In this document: positions 1 through 13,900 of the stretch, in pieces | How positions within the stretch are numbered: position 1 is the first letter of the stretch | How the letters are laid out: every line of letters begins with the position of its first letter | Assembly (NCBI GenBank): GCA_020809705.1 | Contig: CP085833.1 | Location: 4,464,001 to 4,528,000 of the forward strand | Source of the DNA: Calonectria ilicicola | Lineage: Eukaryota > Ascomycota > Sordariomycetes > Hypocreales > Nectriaceae | DNA: 64,000 bases | Direction: 5' to 3' | Position numbers and translations under genes: made by a program | Notes under the pieces: model-generated | What the model was told of the DNA's origin: nothing | Databases searched by the model: none | What the model saw: only the letters and a program-made list of their open reading frames with translations

Positions 1-1562
1 GGAGCAGTTGTATTGTTTTTCAGCGGCGTGAGCCCTGTATTTCTAGTTAGTCCCGTATTTTGACCAATCAATTGCCAAGCTGCTCCAGATCATGAAACAC
101 TCGACAATTGGGAAAAAGCAATTTAGCGTTTAGATTGGTACTCACTGTAGTTCTTCAGCTGTCTCGAATCTCTTTGGCTTTTTGGGACAGCAGTCGCACA
201 TGAAGAAATCCTGGAGCTTGTGACCACTAGGCTTCTGCATGTCAATCTTACGTGAGCCAGCGCTCTGTACTGACACAGTCCTGGCGTGCACAGGGCTTCG
301 GCCAGAAATGGAAGTTCTCGGGCTAGGGTTCAATGACATGGGAGTGGTGTAAGGTGAGTTGCATGATGTTGGAGAAATTCCACCAGGCGACAATCCAGGC
401 GAAAGGCGACCGTAAGAATTAGCCGAGGCGACACTTGAGGCAGGCACCGACACAGCTGACATGTATGATACGGAACGAGAGGTTGACGGCATCGACATGG
501 GCGCGCCTTGGGGGATAGGAGTGAGTCGTGGCTCGGGCGATCCGCGCGTTCGGCGGCCAAGGTCCATCTGCGCAGTGAGCAAATGCTCATCAGGTGGGCT
601 AGCCGCCCTGCGCTTAGGGTTGCCAGCTAGATATGCGTCGTCAATGTGCAATCTCTTCAGAGATCCTTCTTCGATTTCCATGTCCTCGACTCCGTTGAGA
701 TCGTAACTGCCCTGCGTTGAAGTGGCATCGTCACTGTTATTCCTCTTGGTTCGAGTTCGTGGAGATCGATCAATGTCGGAGCCATCTTTGGGGGAACGGT
801 CACCGTAGTGGAAGGGGCCGCTTCGGGGAGACATGGCCGAGTGCATTGGTGTCTCCATCATGTTTCGGCCGCGAACGGGGAGTTGCATGGAGGCGCTGGG
901 GACGCTGAGTGCGGGAGGGAGCCGGCCCTCTGCAGAGGGTCTCCGAGGGAGCAGCTCATTGACGGAGGCGCTGAGGAGGGATCGAGGTGGTGACTTGTCA
1001 AAATTCCTGACGGGGTCGAGCTTCTTCTTCATGCTATCAACTTCATTATCGGCGGCAGATTGGAATTTGAAGCGATTGTGTTGTAAGCCAAAGCTAGATC
1101 CGAGAGATTCGCGGGACCTGGAGGTTACAGTTAGCTATGGCAGCTCAACAATGCCACCATGGAACCTCAAGGAGGACTCATGACGCATGTCCAGGTGCGC
1201 CCAATGCCATACCTGTCAGTAGAATAACTTGAGTAGCCTTCGTCCCGATCGTTCAGGTCTCTTCGCTGGTAGCTGGGTCGATCCTCGGCGAATGAAGAGG
1301 CCATGCTTCCATAACCACTGGCAAATGAGGCTGGACCAGGACCGAATCCTCTTTTTTCTCGAAAGTCTCGCATGTCTTCGTGCTGTGGTCCAGTGCCAGG
1401 AACAAATCGAGGTGGTGGTAGAGGTGGTGGAACGTCGTGTTGTTGAGTATCGAGACCGGGAATGGGCATGGCAATGCTGGTGCCATATGATGTTCTGTCA
1501 TGATGGCTGCGGAAGCCGTCGGCCCCGGGGGCTCTAATACTTGGGAGCGATGGGAATGCCAT
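1..1562 (-). CDS. C2H2-type zinc-finger protein, 3' end outside window
   Basis: Three exons are visible: 1562-1213, 1117-146 and 34-1 (continuing off the window). The introns are 1212-1118 (donor GTATGG, acceptor CCTCCAG) and 145-35 (donor GTGAGT, acceptor ATACAG); both joins keep one frame, giving 452 residues so far. The N-terminal part is Pro/Ser/Arg-rich and low in complexity. At the window edge the protein enters a cysteine-rich segment: CDCCPKKPKRFET, then an AH pair, then YNCS, which looks like paired C2H2 fingers. Proteins with this layout are common in Pezizomycotina and are presumed nuclear DNA-binding regulators; the target is unknown. I chose the ATG at 1562 (MAFPSLPSIRAP), where the protein begins to look conserved; an in-frame ATG at 1646 is possible. 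The finger array lies beyond the window, so its subfamily cannot be named. Confidence 0.82.
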
Positions 1563-3340
1563 GTTTGATTCAGGAGGGAGGGTGTTGATGTCCCGAGCTG
1601 AATGATGGAGCACGAGGCAGGACCAAGAGAGCTGAAGCTGGGGCAAATGGAACCGGGATGACGACAGCGGGAGCCAACACGGTCATAGAGGCGATGGCCC
1701 TAAGTATGTCGCGGAATCGGATTGACTCAATTTGGGAGTCCCCGTTACCTTTGTGGCTTCGAGCTCAGCAGCGTCGGCCGGGGTGGGACGTGTGGCGAGA
1801 GAGCAAATGGATAGCTTCGGTCAGCCCGTCTGCAAGACCCGGTGCCGCCAATGCTGGAGGGGAGCGAATAGCAGGGCGGCGCTGGGATGCCGTGGGGGGT
1901 GGATCAGACAGGGCGAGGGAGGCGAAAGGTGTAGGACATGCGAAAAAATAAAGGCAGAAAAAGAAAAAGAAGAAATTGGCTTGGGATATAAGGGACGAAG
2001 AAAGGAATGAGGTATGTATGAGAAGCAGAAGAGAAGATGGGGGAGTGTGGGATGCGAGCGAGGGAAAAAAGTGGCGGGACTCTAGAGTTTTTGAAGCCCG
2101 GTGTGTAGTGAGTAGCACTGCACACGCACTCTTAGTTGGGTGCAAGCGCTGCGAGCCCTGCAGCAAGGAGCAAGGAGCGGCAGCGGGTTTGCAAGCAAGC
2201 CTCACCACGGCTGCAGTGGCGGCTTCTCTTGGCGGGGGGGACTGTAGTAAACTTTTTCTTTTTTCCCTTTTGGTTTCCTTCAGACGGGCCGCAATGTGAA
2301 TCCAACGTACTGGACGGTACGGTACGGTACGGTGACGCTCGCAGGTTGTCGTGGGTGTGTGTGTATGTATTTTTGTATGTACGTGGGCGACAGCAAGTGA
2401 AGGCAAAGTGCAAGAGGGCAGTGGATGCAAGGCGAAGGGCTGCAGCTGTTCCGGGTTGTCTTATTTCTGCCTTGGGGTATGATGTCTGTCTTTGGTATCC
2501 CGCAGCCGTACAGTATGCAGTAGTTCGTCTTTCAAGGCGGACTGAAAAGAGGTTATAGACAAGAAGTGAACAAGAATGACTGGGTGCTCGCAAGGTCTTG
2601 TATGCATGCACCAGGCCCGACGACGACCTAGAATACAGCATGGATATACGTATACGTCTTCCTTGTTTGCTTGCGCAGCTGTGTACACCAACGCCGTCTT
2701 GTAATTAGCACCCCAGTCATTCATTGCTTCCGTTCCCGCTGAAATCTTTCGTAACTCAGGCCCATGCCCAGATGTCGGTGGCCGCCCCTGTCGCCCTAGC
2801 CAGCTAGGGCGTGGGGAGTCAAAGGGGGGAGGGGTGGTTGCAGGCGAGAGAACCCTGACGTAGGTTGGTCTTTGACGGTGGCACGGAGCGACGGTGGGAT
2901 GTGCGGATGGGCGTCTGTGGTATTCTCCATCTTCCATCTCCATGGCCATTGCCATGTCTGTCTGTCCGTCCCCATGTCCTGTGGCCTGTGTCCTGTGGTG
3001 GCCTGTGGTGTGCTTGTGTCCTTTGTCGTCCACCCCACCCCCCGTTGGCACCTTTGCCGACACCACCAAGCACAGAAAGCCCAGAGGGAAGCCCTGCAGC
3101 GGGCCTGGGAAACCTTGGGCAGCCCTGGCCAGAGCCCTGTCGCCTTGGAAGGCTGGAGGTTGTCTAGAAGGGCAGAACACGGCTGCTTCGTACTCAGCGA
3201 CCCGGCACACCCACGAGGGGAGGGGTGCGACTGGATGGCAGCCGACAAGGCACGGCGTCGCGGGGGGAGGGGGTATAGGGCGGGCCCGTTGCAGACGGCG
3301 CTAACACGCCGCGGGCGTTGCTAAAGTAAAGGTACGCCAC
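1563..3340 (-). other. 5' leader and promoter region of the zinc-finger gene
   Basis: No gene is recognised here. Read on the minus strand, 1900-2060 and 2230-2290 are CT-rich, as expected of a long fungal 5' leader belonging to the leftward zinc-finger gene. Open frames here (for example on the minus strand at 1765-2430 and 2461-3210) have biased composition and no recognisable domain. A short tandem ACGGT repeat lies at 2314-2333. Confidence 0.5.
2314..2333. repeat. (ACGGT)n microsatellite
   Basis: Four tandem copies of the pentamer ACGGT lie in the presumed promoter or leader of the zinc-finger gene. Confidence 0.8.
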
Positions 3341-3460
3341 CTTGGCGTTTGCAGAAGTACCTCGTCTCACTGCTGCACCATTGGAGCCCAGAGCTTGGCT
3401 TCTCTGCCACACACACACCACCCCCCTCGTCGCCATGCACCCACCCATCATTCTGTCCCT

Positions 3461-3495
3461 CTCACTCACTCACTCACACTCACACTCACACTCAC
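3461..3495. repeat. (CTCA)n/(CACACT)n microsatellite
   Basis: Tandem CTCA units pass into CACACT units in the plus-strand pyrimidine tract. Confidence 0.8.
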
Positions 3496-3684
3496 TTGGC
3501 GCAAGAGACTCGACTCGAGAGAATCAAAAGCACTCATCGTCTTCACCTCAAGTTCCGCCACGCTTTGGCTTGCTCCAGTGCCTTTTTTTTTCCTCCTCCT
3601 CTTGTTGCCCTGACACACCATTCACTCTCTCTCACTCACCCTTTTTCCCTCTCCCGCACGCTTGCGTACGCAAACACATCCACA

Positions 3685-3705
3685 CCACACACACACACAC
3701 ACACA
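3685..3705. repeat. (AC)n microsatellite
   Basis: A run of about ten AC dinucleotides in the same pyrimidine-rich tract. Confidence 0.8.
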
Positions 3706-4520
3706 TACATCGTCACTCCCTCCTGCAGTCCGCTTGCTTCGCTGCACCAACACCACCCTTCATCCCCCTTCTCTCCCTGCTGCGCCCTACCGAGAAATCT
3801 TCTCTCGCCTTGTTGGGCCATGCCTCATGCCCTTGTCCGCATCCCCCCTCGCTGCTTCTCCTCATTCTTTCCTCTCTTGTATGCGCATGTTGCAACTCTC
3901 GTCCCTTTGCATCATCGGCCCCTCTCTCCAGCGTGATGTACTGGCAACTAACAAAACCCTAATACCCAGCGCCTCCCTGCTGAATCTTGTTCAACGGGCG
4001 TCCCTCGATTCTATCCGTTGTTCCATTTGCCCTGGCCAGTCTCGTATGGCGCCTCCCGCCCCCCGTAACAATTTTCCCATTGACCCATCCCTGCCCTATT
4101 CCTGGCGGCTAGGCTGCTTTTGTCCCCAGTCGGCCTGTAGGGCGGACGGCGGGAGCAGCCTTAGAACGAAGCAGAGCCCTACCAGCAGTCTGGGGCCAGT
4201 GGTCCTTTCCATTCATTCCTTTGCCCATGTTTGCCGCGGGCTGGGAACCTTTTTTCGCAGCTGGCAGTCTCGTGAACCCTGGCCTGTTCGGCCTTGGCTT
4301 TGGGTCCAGGCCCCCCTCTCCCTCTCCAACTGCAATACCGCTTCGCCATGCTCGTGGGGCTGACGGGGCCGCAGAAATTCGAAGGACGGCTTGTTCCGTT
4401 CTTCCCTTACCCAACCCACGGGTTGCGCGTACCGGATGCGTAAGTCTCACCGAGTGCCCGAGACAACCTGAGCAACATTCGTGTCTTGTCTTGTCTTAAC
4501 TGACTTGCCTGCCTGTCTGT

Positions 4521-7370
4521 CTCTCATCGTTCGAGCAAACGCATGAACCCTGCCTAGCAGCAACCATATCTGTCTGCGACTCGGGAAAACCTCGCTCAAG
4601 ATCAGAAATCAGTTGACCAATGTCTGATCGCACCAATGTCTCCAGCACATGACGAGCCCACCATGACTCGCCTCCACCTGCGGCGGGAGCTCTTGTTTCG
4701 CCTCTCCCAATTTCTTCGTGACACCTCTTTGACCACCGTTAATACCGATCAACTACCACGTTGTTGTCAGATATGGAAGCAGCAACCTTGCCAGAGGCAG
4801 GGTATGGTCGTCGAACTCAGTGATCCTCAGTGATCATTAAATTACACCAACCGTGCGACGCTGGTAGGCTAATACCAGAGGTGGATAACTGAAGTATTTC
4901 ATATGGATCTCTGCCTCTCTCAGACCCCACGCGCCCCGATCGTCTCTGATCTCGTAAAGCGGACCCCTGGCCCATGTATCAAGGTCGAGAACTCGATGGA
5001 CTCGTCCATAATTCGTTGGTGTATTAACTGTTAAAAAACACTGCCTGAACGTGGCTGACCAAAATTCCAAATCTTGGAGACAGCCTAGCCCATGTGTTCG
5101 TAGCTGCCTAGGTACCTGAGGCTGAAGAGGGGGGATGGGGCTTTCGGGAGGTGGCTGATTCTTTTTCTGGAATATTGGCCAGCCCTACAGCGGTGTTGTT
5201 AGTGCATCTTGATGATACAAGCTACATGCGACCGTTCACTTTGCCTTATGCTCATGCTCATGCACAAGCTCGTCTACAAAATCATGGCCTATCATGCGCC
5301 AAACTCTGAAAGGTTTTCGGCTACCTAAGCCTGATCCTCCTTATAGCGCGGGCGCCTTTTTTTTTGCCCAGGTCGCATCCTCACCACCATTTCGCCAACA
5401 GGCCAGGTGGTTGTCGTATTCCCTAGCCCCACAGCACCCCATTTCATGAGCGAGCTTCATTATTTTACGGACAAGCAGCGAGATAAACGGAACCTTCTTT
5501 TTTTGTTTCTATTTTTTTTTTTTTTAACTGAACCACTCGGCATGGCACGAGACATTGACGAGCACGGACGGCATGACCACTGTAATAAAAAGTAACTTGA
5601 ACTGCCAAATGCTAAATACAAATTTGGGAGGTCTCGGCTCTGGCTCGATGCGAATGAGAATGAGAATCCGAAAGTCCAGAACCATGTCATGCTCTGTCCC
5701 CTACATCCTTGTGAACATGACAAGTCGGGCGCGGCTCTGGATAGTCATCGCCCAAGCCTCGTGGGGATATCAGCAACAGGCACCAAGGAAATGTCGCCTA
5801 TGCTTGGGCCAAGGCTCCCTGCACTGCAAGTCTCGTTGTTGGTCGAGTCGCAAGGCCGGATGCACTCCTTCCGTTGTGTCCGCGAGCTAACCTTCGTCGG
5901 ATTTACGAAAGGAGGATTTGCGAGAGGCAGTGCCTCCTGTTAGATTGAGCCTCCGCTGACGTCTGGCACAGCACACAGCAGTTGAAACAAGACCCCTGCC
6001 CTGCGCCGCTGCCTTGGATCGACTAATCAAATCCACAAACTCTAACAGTGCCTCACCCGGATCCAATGCCAAGCTCCCCAAATGCGGAGCGACATTGGAT
6101 AATGGCGGCCAACATCAAGAGCAAGGAGGCGGGCCCTGCGTGGGCAAAGCCTCGATGGATTCAGCCTGGATGATTGGTAAGACGGTGTGAGGATGAAGGT
6201 GTGGATGAAGTTGAGCGACGGCGCGAAACAGGGAACAGGCGCGTATCCACGAAGCTCTGTTAGGCAGATGATGTTTTCCAAGGCGTCATCGCCATGTTCG
6301 CAAACGCGCAATGGAGAGGCAAACAAGCGAGCGACAGGGCGCCTCGCGCCAAAGATGCAGCCTGCTTACAGCGTGTTATTGCAGCACACTTGCGCACCTT
6401 GCCCACGAGCCACAAGCCACGAGGTCCCCCAGCGACGCTGCACCTTGGCCCGTCAGCCCCTCAGCCCTACCGTCATTCCCATCCTAGCCCAGGGATGGAG
6501 CCGGGGGGTCCCTTTGACCTTGAATCCTCTCGTTTAGTGGTGGTCCCACCGTCTGTGGTTGGCCCATCCTCCCGAGGCTACCGAGGCCAGCCTGTCATAG
6601 GGCAGAGCGCCCACCATGAGCTCCACTGCCAGATGCCCATGTATTTACGGGTGAGTAATTGTATCGTGGATGGAGTACGAGAAACCACCCTCACGAAGCG
6701 AGCATGAGTTCCAGAGAACCATGTTAGCGCTGCGGTCTTGGTCCAGATGGTGGGCTAGGCAGCCCACTAATTAATCGGATTCCAAAAGTACAACTATCAA
6801 CGTGTGGTCTGAGCCACCAACCGCAACTTGGCTCGTCGCCGTTGGCCTTGGCTTTTCAGGTAACTTCAGTAGTACAAGATTGCCGCCCTCCTCTTCGGGG
6901 CCGGGGAATCCGTTGAGCCCGTCTCCATCTGCCGGTACTTGGTTTCGAGTGTGCGTGATAAACAAGTGCCATGAAAGCCAAGAAAAGTCAATCGGCGATA
7001 CTTCCAACGTGACACACGCCCCCAGAGCCAGAAATGAAGGGTCCTTCCCAAGACGGATATGAAAGCTTAACCGCTGTAATTGGCACCTCTCGCTGCGATA
7101 CGAAGCCGGACTAGGCGGAATGAAAGGGAGGATATGTTGCTGGGAATGCCATTTTGGGACCCAGGAGAAGAGAGAGAGGCGTCAAGGGCAGGGAGCTGCG
7201 CCACACTCGGTCCCAGCCAGGGCGGACACTAGCTCGCGGTACAAAGCATGTTTGGGGTAGCACCAGCCTGGATAGGTGTAGCGCGGGAAGCCGGGGAGGT
7301 ACCACTGGCAGCCAGATACGTACCTTCCTCTTAAGGTGAGAATGAGACGACACCAAGAGCACGTACCACA
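4521..7370. other. Intergenic, no gene recognised
   Basis: I see no credible coding region, RNA gene or mobile element. A minus-strand open frame at 4837-5070 has ordinary composition but no ATG at its beginning and no recognisable domain. A T-rich run sits near 5505-5525. Confidence 0.4.
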
Positions 7371-7960
7371 TCCACTTGCCGCTGAGCATAGGGCACTTTA
7401 CAGGTGCACACCTCCAAGAGAGACAACGAGACAACGCAACCACCACAAACACCACGGATGTACAGCTTTCATCGCCTCGCTCGCTTTCGCTCCTCCATCA
7501 AGCTTCGTCATGCGCCGCCGTCGTCGTCATTTTTTTGCCATCGCCAAGATCCCGACGACTCCATCAGCCTCATCCCAAGGTCCATGTGTCATCATCACTT
7601 ACAAACACTCCCTCACTCTTCGTCATCACTCACCGGAGCCTCGACCACCGCTCACCTTGTCCTGGCGTCCATGCGCCCTTCGGAGTTTAATAAACTACGC
7701 ACTACGCACGATGCCAAGATTTCAAATTCCCTCCAACTCGCTCCCACCGACGTCAACGGCTAGATCAGTCCGTCGTTGCTGTAGCTCACACCCGCAAAAA
7801 AAGGGCAGGGTAGGGCTGACGAAGAGGGCAAAAAATGGCGGGCTAACCGCCGCTCAAACTCAAGAAAACATCCTAGGATTCAATCCAGTATGTACCTCGC
7901 ATCGACGGCGTCCGTTTCGGGGCCGAATCCGTTTCCCAAAAGCCTATTAGCATGCTGCTA
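7371..7960 (+). other. Second pyrimidine-rich leader-like tract
   Basis: 7400-7700 is C/T-rich on the plus strand with overlapping Ser/His/Pro-rich frames, like the tract at 3341-4520. No gene follows. It has no recognisable product. Confidence 0.3.
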
Positions 7961-10900
7961 ACATGCGGACACGACAAAAACTAAAATACCACCATGGAGG
8001 CCGACATCCCGGCCCCGGACATTCTGCATCTGGCGGTTGCGCGATTGCTCAACGCTGAGTGGCTGATGTTACAGGTTGGGTGTAAGAGTGCATGCCGGTA
8101 GATGACTCGCCTTCCAAAAATTCTTCGGCCAGTCGTTGAGCCTGACCACAGTTCGCCGATCTGCATCTCGTGTTACCTTTTCCCCTCTTCCCGCTTGCCA
8201 TGTAAGTTGATGTCAGTTAACAATTAAGAACAGGCGTTACCACATAACACCCGCCCCGGATCTCCGGCGTTCACAGGTAAGCTCGCTCGGTGGACACTAT
8301 CCGCTTCCACTTTCGCACAGGGATTCCCAGCATCGGCAATGTCTGCGAGTTTGTTCCGTCTTCTCCTTTCCTGTCCCGTACTCGTGCATCATTTCTTGCA
8401 GGTATCGCCTTTGGCCGCAATAATCCCGTCTACGCTGTCGTCATCGTCGGCATCCCCTAAAAGTCATCTTGACAGCACGACCCACACGTCACATAATGCC
8501 TGTATTCTATTCCCAGCTTGTCGGCTCTAAAGCAACTGCCGAGCCGCGGCAACCTGAAAAGCAGCAATCAGAGCCATAGGATCAACTGCCAAACATCCCT
8601 TTCATTTCATGTCACAGTACCAAGAGACCAGGGTGTTTCAGAAGGGGCTCGGCGAACAAGGAGTCGCCAAATGCCACAGGATCCACCGTCTCGGCTCCAG
8701 CCCACGCGTCCCCTATACGTACTGTTCAATCAATTCTTCGAAACCCCCCCCCCCCTTAAACCATCACTCATCCATTGGTAATCCCAACTGAGTGGGCGGG
8801 GCCGCGATGATTAACCGCTAGCCGGTTTCTCGATACGATTTGTCTTCATGCTTGCGCCTCAATGTTGTATCTTCAAACTCGTGTTGACCATGTCATTCTT
8901 GCTTGGCAAGCAATGCACTGATGAGGCTATAATGTATCATCAGTAGTGAGCCCACAGTGGTATTGTCTGTTTTTTCCGCCTTCTAAATCACCACAACTTG
9001 ACAGCGCTCTCCATTTCTCGGGCAGCATCACGTTCAAGATATTCTAAGCATCTAGTAGTCTCGGCGAAATTATTTTTTTTTTGGGTCTATTAATGCGAGT
9101 CGTTATGTGATGTTTAGTGATCAGCAACCGGATATCCGGGATCATTCAATTTTTAGGTGCTGACAAGTCCAGCCGATCGGGCTCGGTTTCGGGATGCTGT
9201 CGATGCACAGTCAGCGCCCAAACCGGAACCACTTTTTAAGAACCAGTTCCTTGAGCCACTGGTCTGACGGAACGGCGACTGTTTTGAGCAAAGCCCCGAA
9301 TGCCCAGCTGAAATGGAGCAGCCGGCGGAGACCGATGCGTAGCGGCGTTATTATAGTCGGCACCACCCGTCATTCCTTTACTATGAGAGGCCAGTTCGAG
9401 ATTTGTGACGCCAAATTAGGATATTCGTCGTCAACAGCTTCGCGCCGTCGGTGTGGCTTTAGAAAAAAAAATTAAGAAAAAAAAACGCTGCCGATATTTT
9501 GTCTCAGCACCGAAATTTCTCGGCCCCGTCTGGCTGCATCCAGACCAGAACCGCCCTCCGGCTGCAGCGCGCTGGAGAAAAGCATTGCGTCAGGTGCTAC
9601 TGATTATCATGAGGGCACGGGAGCTTCCATCAACGTTGACATCACTTTGCACGCCCCCTCCAACTTGCCGCTTGGAAGGTGATGGGTTCTGAGGATTGGA
9701 TACGAGCTTCTATGCAGCATAAAAATTCAAAGCCTTCCAAGGCGTGGCAATGCGACGTTGGTGGAGCAGTAGAAAGCTTGACAGAGGCTCCGCACGTTTT
9801 GCATGGCGATGATCTTCACCTGCCGCGGGACTTTGTAATCGGGGATATTCTTGCTTGCGGCGTTTCCACTCTGGGAGGGCTGCATCAGATTTCTTGGAAG
9901 TGGCCACGACGAGCGTATCAGATCATGCGTTTGGGTCCAAGTTCAGGATTGCTCAGCTCAAGGTTTTGACATGGCACACTGCAACCAGCCTGCATCGGGA
10001 ATGTGGTCATTTTTTGCCCTTGCTGGTCGCTCAGCCACCAGATTGACGAAGCACCCGTCCCAGGGGTAGATTAGTGACACCGTCCCTGACTGGACAGGCA
10101 CCGGCGAAGATCAACCAGTGGCTGTTCACAGGGCTGGCAAGACGAGACATCCTCGCACAGGGCACATGCCACCGAGGAATGACGTGAATTATGGTGTTGG
10201 TTCGAGCCCATCCTTACCAGTATCTGTGCCAAAAGGGTGTCAAAAATCCAAGTCATGGTGGCTTGTGCGGCAACCAATGTGGTGTTGTAGATGAGACGGC
10301 ACACATTTGGTGGTTCGAGACTGGAGTGGTTAGTACGATCGCTCAAGAGGGCATCGCACCACGCAATCCGCATATTATCAAGCTCCAGACTCGATCTAGT
10401 GCCACCAAACTCCGTTCAGAAAAAATGCACACACCCTGACCACCTCCGAGGAGGCGTCACCGGCGCCAGCACCGACACGCCATCAGGACGGGATGTGGGA
10501 AGAGGGCTTGCCTGCCCACTCAATTCAACATCAACCTAGCGAAACAAAAGCAAGACAAGGCGGATAGCCGATGCCTCTAAGACTGTACGCGTGCAGTACC
10601 ATCGTGTACTAATTTTTGGGGGGTTTCCTTGGCTACACAAATGACAAGGTTTCGGAGGTCAGGAGACTCAAAGCACCACATTCGCAGATGTTGTTGAGCC
10701 CTACGGAATCCACCCCCAATGGAGATCACCAACCATCGTGCTCGGACAGTGCACTGAATACCCTCCAATGGCCGTTTCAAATCCCCCAAAGCATTTAGAG
10801 GGGTTTCTAACTTACTCAGTTGCAACAGGAGTGGGGATTCAACCCTGTTCTTAACGTATGGATGTTAACATCATCTTCATCCTTATTCGGCGATTTTTTA

Positions 10901-13900
10901 TTTTTTTTTCCTACCATGGTGAGCTAATTGCTCCGGCCATCCAAAGATCCCCGGCTTCAGGGCAAAACAAGAAAAAAGTAGCTTTAACAAATCGACCATC
11001 AGTGGACCTGAGTCAAAATGGCGTGGACAGCTCAGGCGGCTACGATTCAGTAGCTGTCTTGGCGGAACCGTACAGTGTAAAAGCGTGTACTGGCTCCAAG
11101 CCACATGTAATGTACCAAACAACGGGACGGGTACGGGAATCGAGATTTGCCTGTCAAATAAAAGGGGGGCGTCGCGTGTCCTCTGACTGAACGCGCGTTA
11201 CTTATGTGGGACAGATGAGACCAAATGGGAGCTTGTCTTGAGTCCTGTAGGGCTAGAATTGTGAATCTGTATTAGCCCATTCAAGCGAATGCGCGCTATT
11301 GGCATCTCTAGCACGAGGTTTGGGAGTGGTCACAGCGGTGGAGAGTGGGCTGAATAGCGGCGGGCAAAGGAGCTTTTGGCTCTGGAGTGGAGAGGTGGAG
11401 AGTATCCGTCAGAGTGCCCTCGGCCGACCAATTCCTATTAACATGCTGGAAAAAACCCACCCACGAATGCAGCCCAGGCGTCGGTGGTCAAGGTCAAGGG
11501 GAGTGCACTTGGTGGGGATGGACGGGTAAGCAGCCCTATGACGACGACGGAGGCTATGCAAGATGCCCGTTTTTTTGAGTACTTCCTCCAATCCCGGGCT
11601 CCACAATCCTTCGGCCGCGTCGCCAATGTTCCTCCGAAAACAGATGCTCCGTCAACGGACCCCAAGTTGTCCTGCCGGACGACTCGGACGGGACCCAGTG
11701 GCTCCCGAGCAACGGCGACCCAAACAGCTGGAACAGATGGAATATGGGGAGTGTTTAGAAAGGGGAAGGTCGGCACCGATTCGGCCAAGTGGACGGACAG
11801 CCAACCATCCCAGACAAACATCATCTCCGTAGCATCCAGCTCGCCACCCTCAGCAGGTGATCGCTTGACGATGTGGCCTCTCTACCAATACGCAAGGGCT
11901 GGCTGTCTTGATGGAAAACGCCGAGACGTCACACGAGCCGCCTCATTTCACTCGTCAACCAAGGATATGTTGAGGTGGACAATCCAATCAGCATCGTAGA
12001 GACACGATCAGCTGAAAACTGGTGGCTGCTCTGGCTTGCAGAAGCCCGTGGAGTCCTGTCATTGGGATTGGGGCACTCGGTGTGGAGATGACTGGCGGGC
12101 TCGAATAGGGGCACCTCTCAGCAGTCCCATGCTGGGTTAATTCCGCACTGGAGAAAATTCCGAAAGAACGAGTAGTGCCAAGCATAGACAGAAGAGGGGG
12201 CGGTAAAGCACCTTGTCGATTGCCCAGGACGAGAGCCAATTCGTCACCCTCCCCCAGAGGCCTTGGTCAGCTTTGGTCAGCTGTTGGGAAACACTCGATC
12301 ACCTTACATCTGCGAGATCTGCTCGACGCCAACTAGACGAGCAGCGCAATATTTGCATGGGACCATCAAACAATACGTGCATGACTAATTCTTAGACATC
12401 CATCGGTTAATGCATTCACGACAATGTGTCTCTCTTGACGCCAGACGAGCGGCGCAGAGAAGTTGTAGCATCGTCAAATCAACTAACTAACTAGCTGGGG
12501 GTGCACTTTTTAGCGAAGCGCCGCGGGAAGCGTGGCATGTCTCACCACGCGATGCCGAATACTCGCCATTCTGATGGAGGCTGATACACGTATGGTAACG
12601 CCAAGTTTCTCGTGTCTTTGCCTTGCCATGAACGATGCTGCAGCCTCGCTGACCATGCAGCGGCTTAAAATCATAAATATAGTACCTGGCCACGATTTTT
12701 GGCCAGGAAAAAGCAATCGCCAAACCAAATGGATACATCGGAGATTAACCCATCGTATTTTGGCCAAGATTTCCAGCAGGAGGCATTGCTTTGCCGAATC
12801 AATGACCCCATGCCAAGGGTGCCGGACTCTGGACAGAGTCCGAAGGCGGAACTTGATGAATACGCATCCCAAAAATACATAATTTACCCTAAAGGGTTAT
12901 TGCTCCTGGCGGTGGCACACTATGCAGGAAGAGACAAATTACGACTAACAAATGTGGTGGCAAGGTAGCACATACGAGGGCGGCATGCTTAGATACGCTG
13001 CTTGTTACGGGGTTGCGTCGCAGATTAACATACTGGTGCGGCAAAAAGCAAGGCAGGGCTGGCCAGACACAACGACCCCCCCACGTCGCAGCGAAAGAGG
13101 AGAGAGTACGAGGTAGACGACTCGCACAGGGTTGTATTTCTATAGGGATGGATCAGCCGGACCATTTCGTGGCTGAAGAGGAACCAACAGATCAATCGGA
13201 TGCAACCTCTTCTGCAACACGGCCTCGAAATGTCTCGTCCACAAACGCAGGAGAGGGGCACCCATAGGGCTGCCTCATAAGCTCTGGCCTTTTTGGCCAT
13301 TACAGCACTATTGCCGGATTTGCAAAATCCCGCTTGCCCATACACGCACTCGGACGATGTCATCACGCAGCCTACCTGATCACGTCTCCTCCATTGCCTG
13401 CCCATCGTTTGACCCCCTCAAGCCCGTTATGATCTGAAACGTCACTGGCGAATGGCCGCTGGAGAACGGCGATATCGTCGGCCGAGAAAGTGAAAAGGCC
13501 CCCTTCCCTGATAGCAAGCAAGTGACGGGTGGGATTGCCGCTAAGAACAGTGTTGATCCTTTGGCAAGGAGCCAAGTGGGCTTTCCCCAGGGACCATGGC
13601 TATTGAGGGGGCAGTCGAGGGAACTGACGGCAGCGGCACATAGGTACAGTACAAGGTGACACCCCAGACAGGCAGAGCAGTGTAGGGTGGGAGGACATTG
13701 CATCACCGATTCCGTACTTAGTTATTGTGGTGCCTTGTGTGCCGGTGAATGCGCGTCTCGTTTCTATTTGGAAAGGCAGCCGAGCTCATGGAGCCAACAC
13801 CTTGTGCCGAAAGTGGCAATGGGGTGTGATGGTCGCACGTCACACACCCGTCCCAAATCTGGCATTATTCGAGAATCCTTCTCGAAAGCTTCCTATACGA

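Larger units (their letters stand above)
3341..4520 (+). other. Pyrimidine-rich, leader-like tract without a following gene
   Basis: The plus strand is strongly C/T-rich with CTCA and CA runs. It resembles the long 5' leaders seen here upstream of the OPT and TOG genes. No coding sequence in any frame follows for many kilobases. Frames of about 200 codons inside it read as Ser/Pro/His/Leu-rich repeats and are not credible proteins. It could be a non-coding transcript, an upstream exon of a gene lost by decay, or simple low-complexity DNA. Confidence 0.35.

Noticed and set aside
3342..3962. 206-codon plus-strand open frame
   Set aside because: Ser/His/Pro/Leu-rich product of a pyrimidine-rich tract; overlapping frames look the same.
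10190..10225. tRNA-like B-box (GGTTCGAGCCC)
   Set aside because: No A-box or cloverleaf could be found in the preceding 60 bases.
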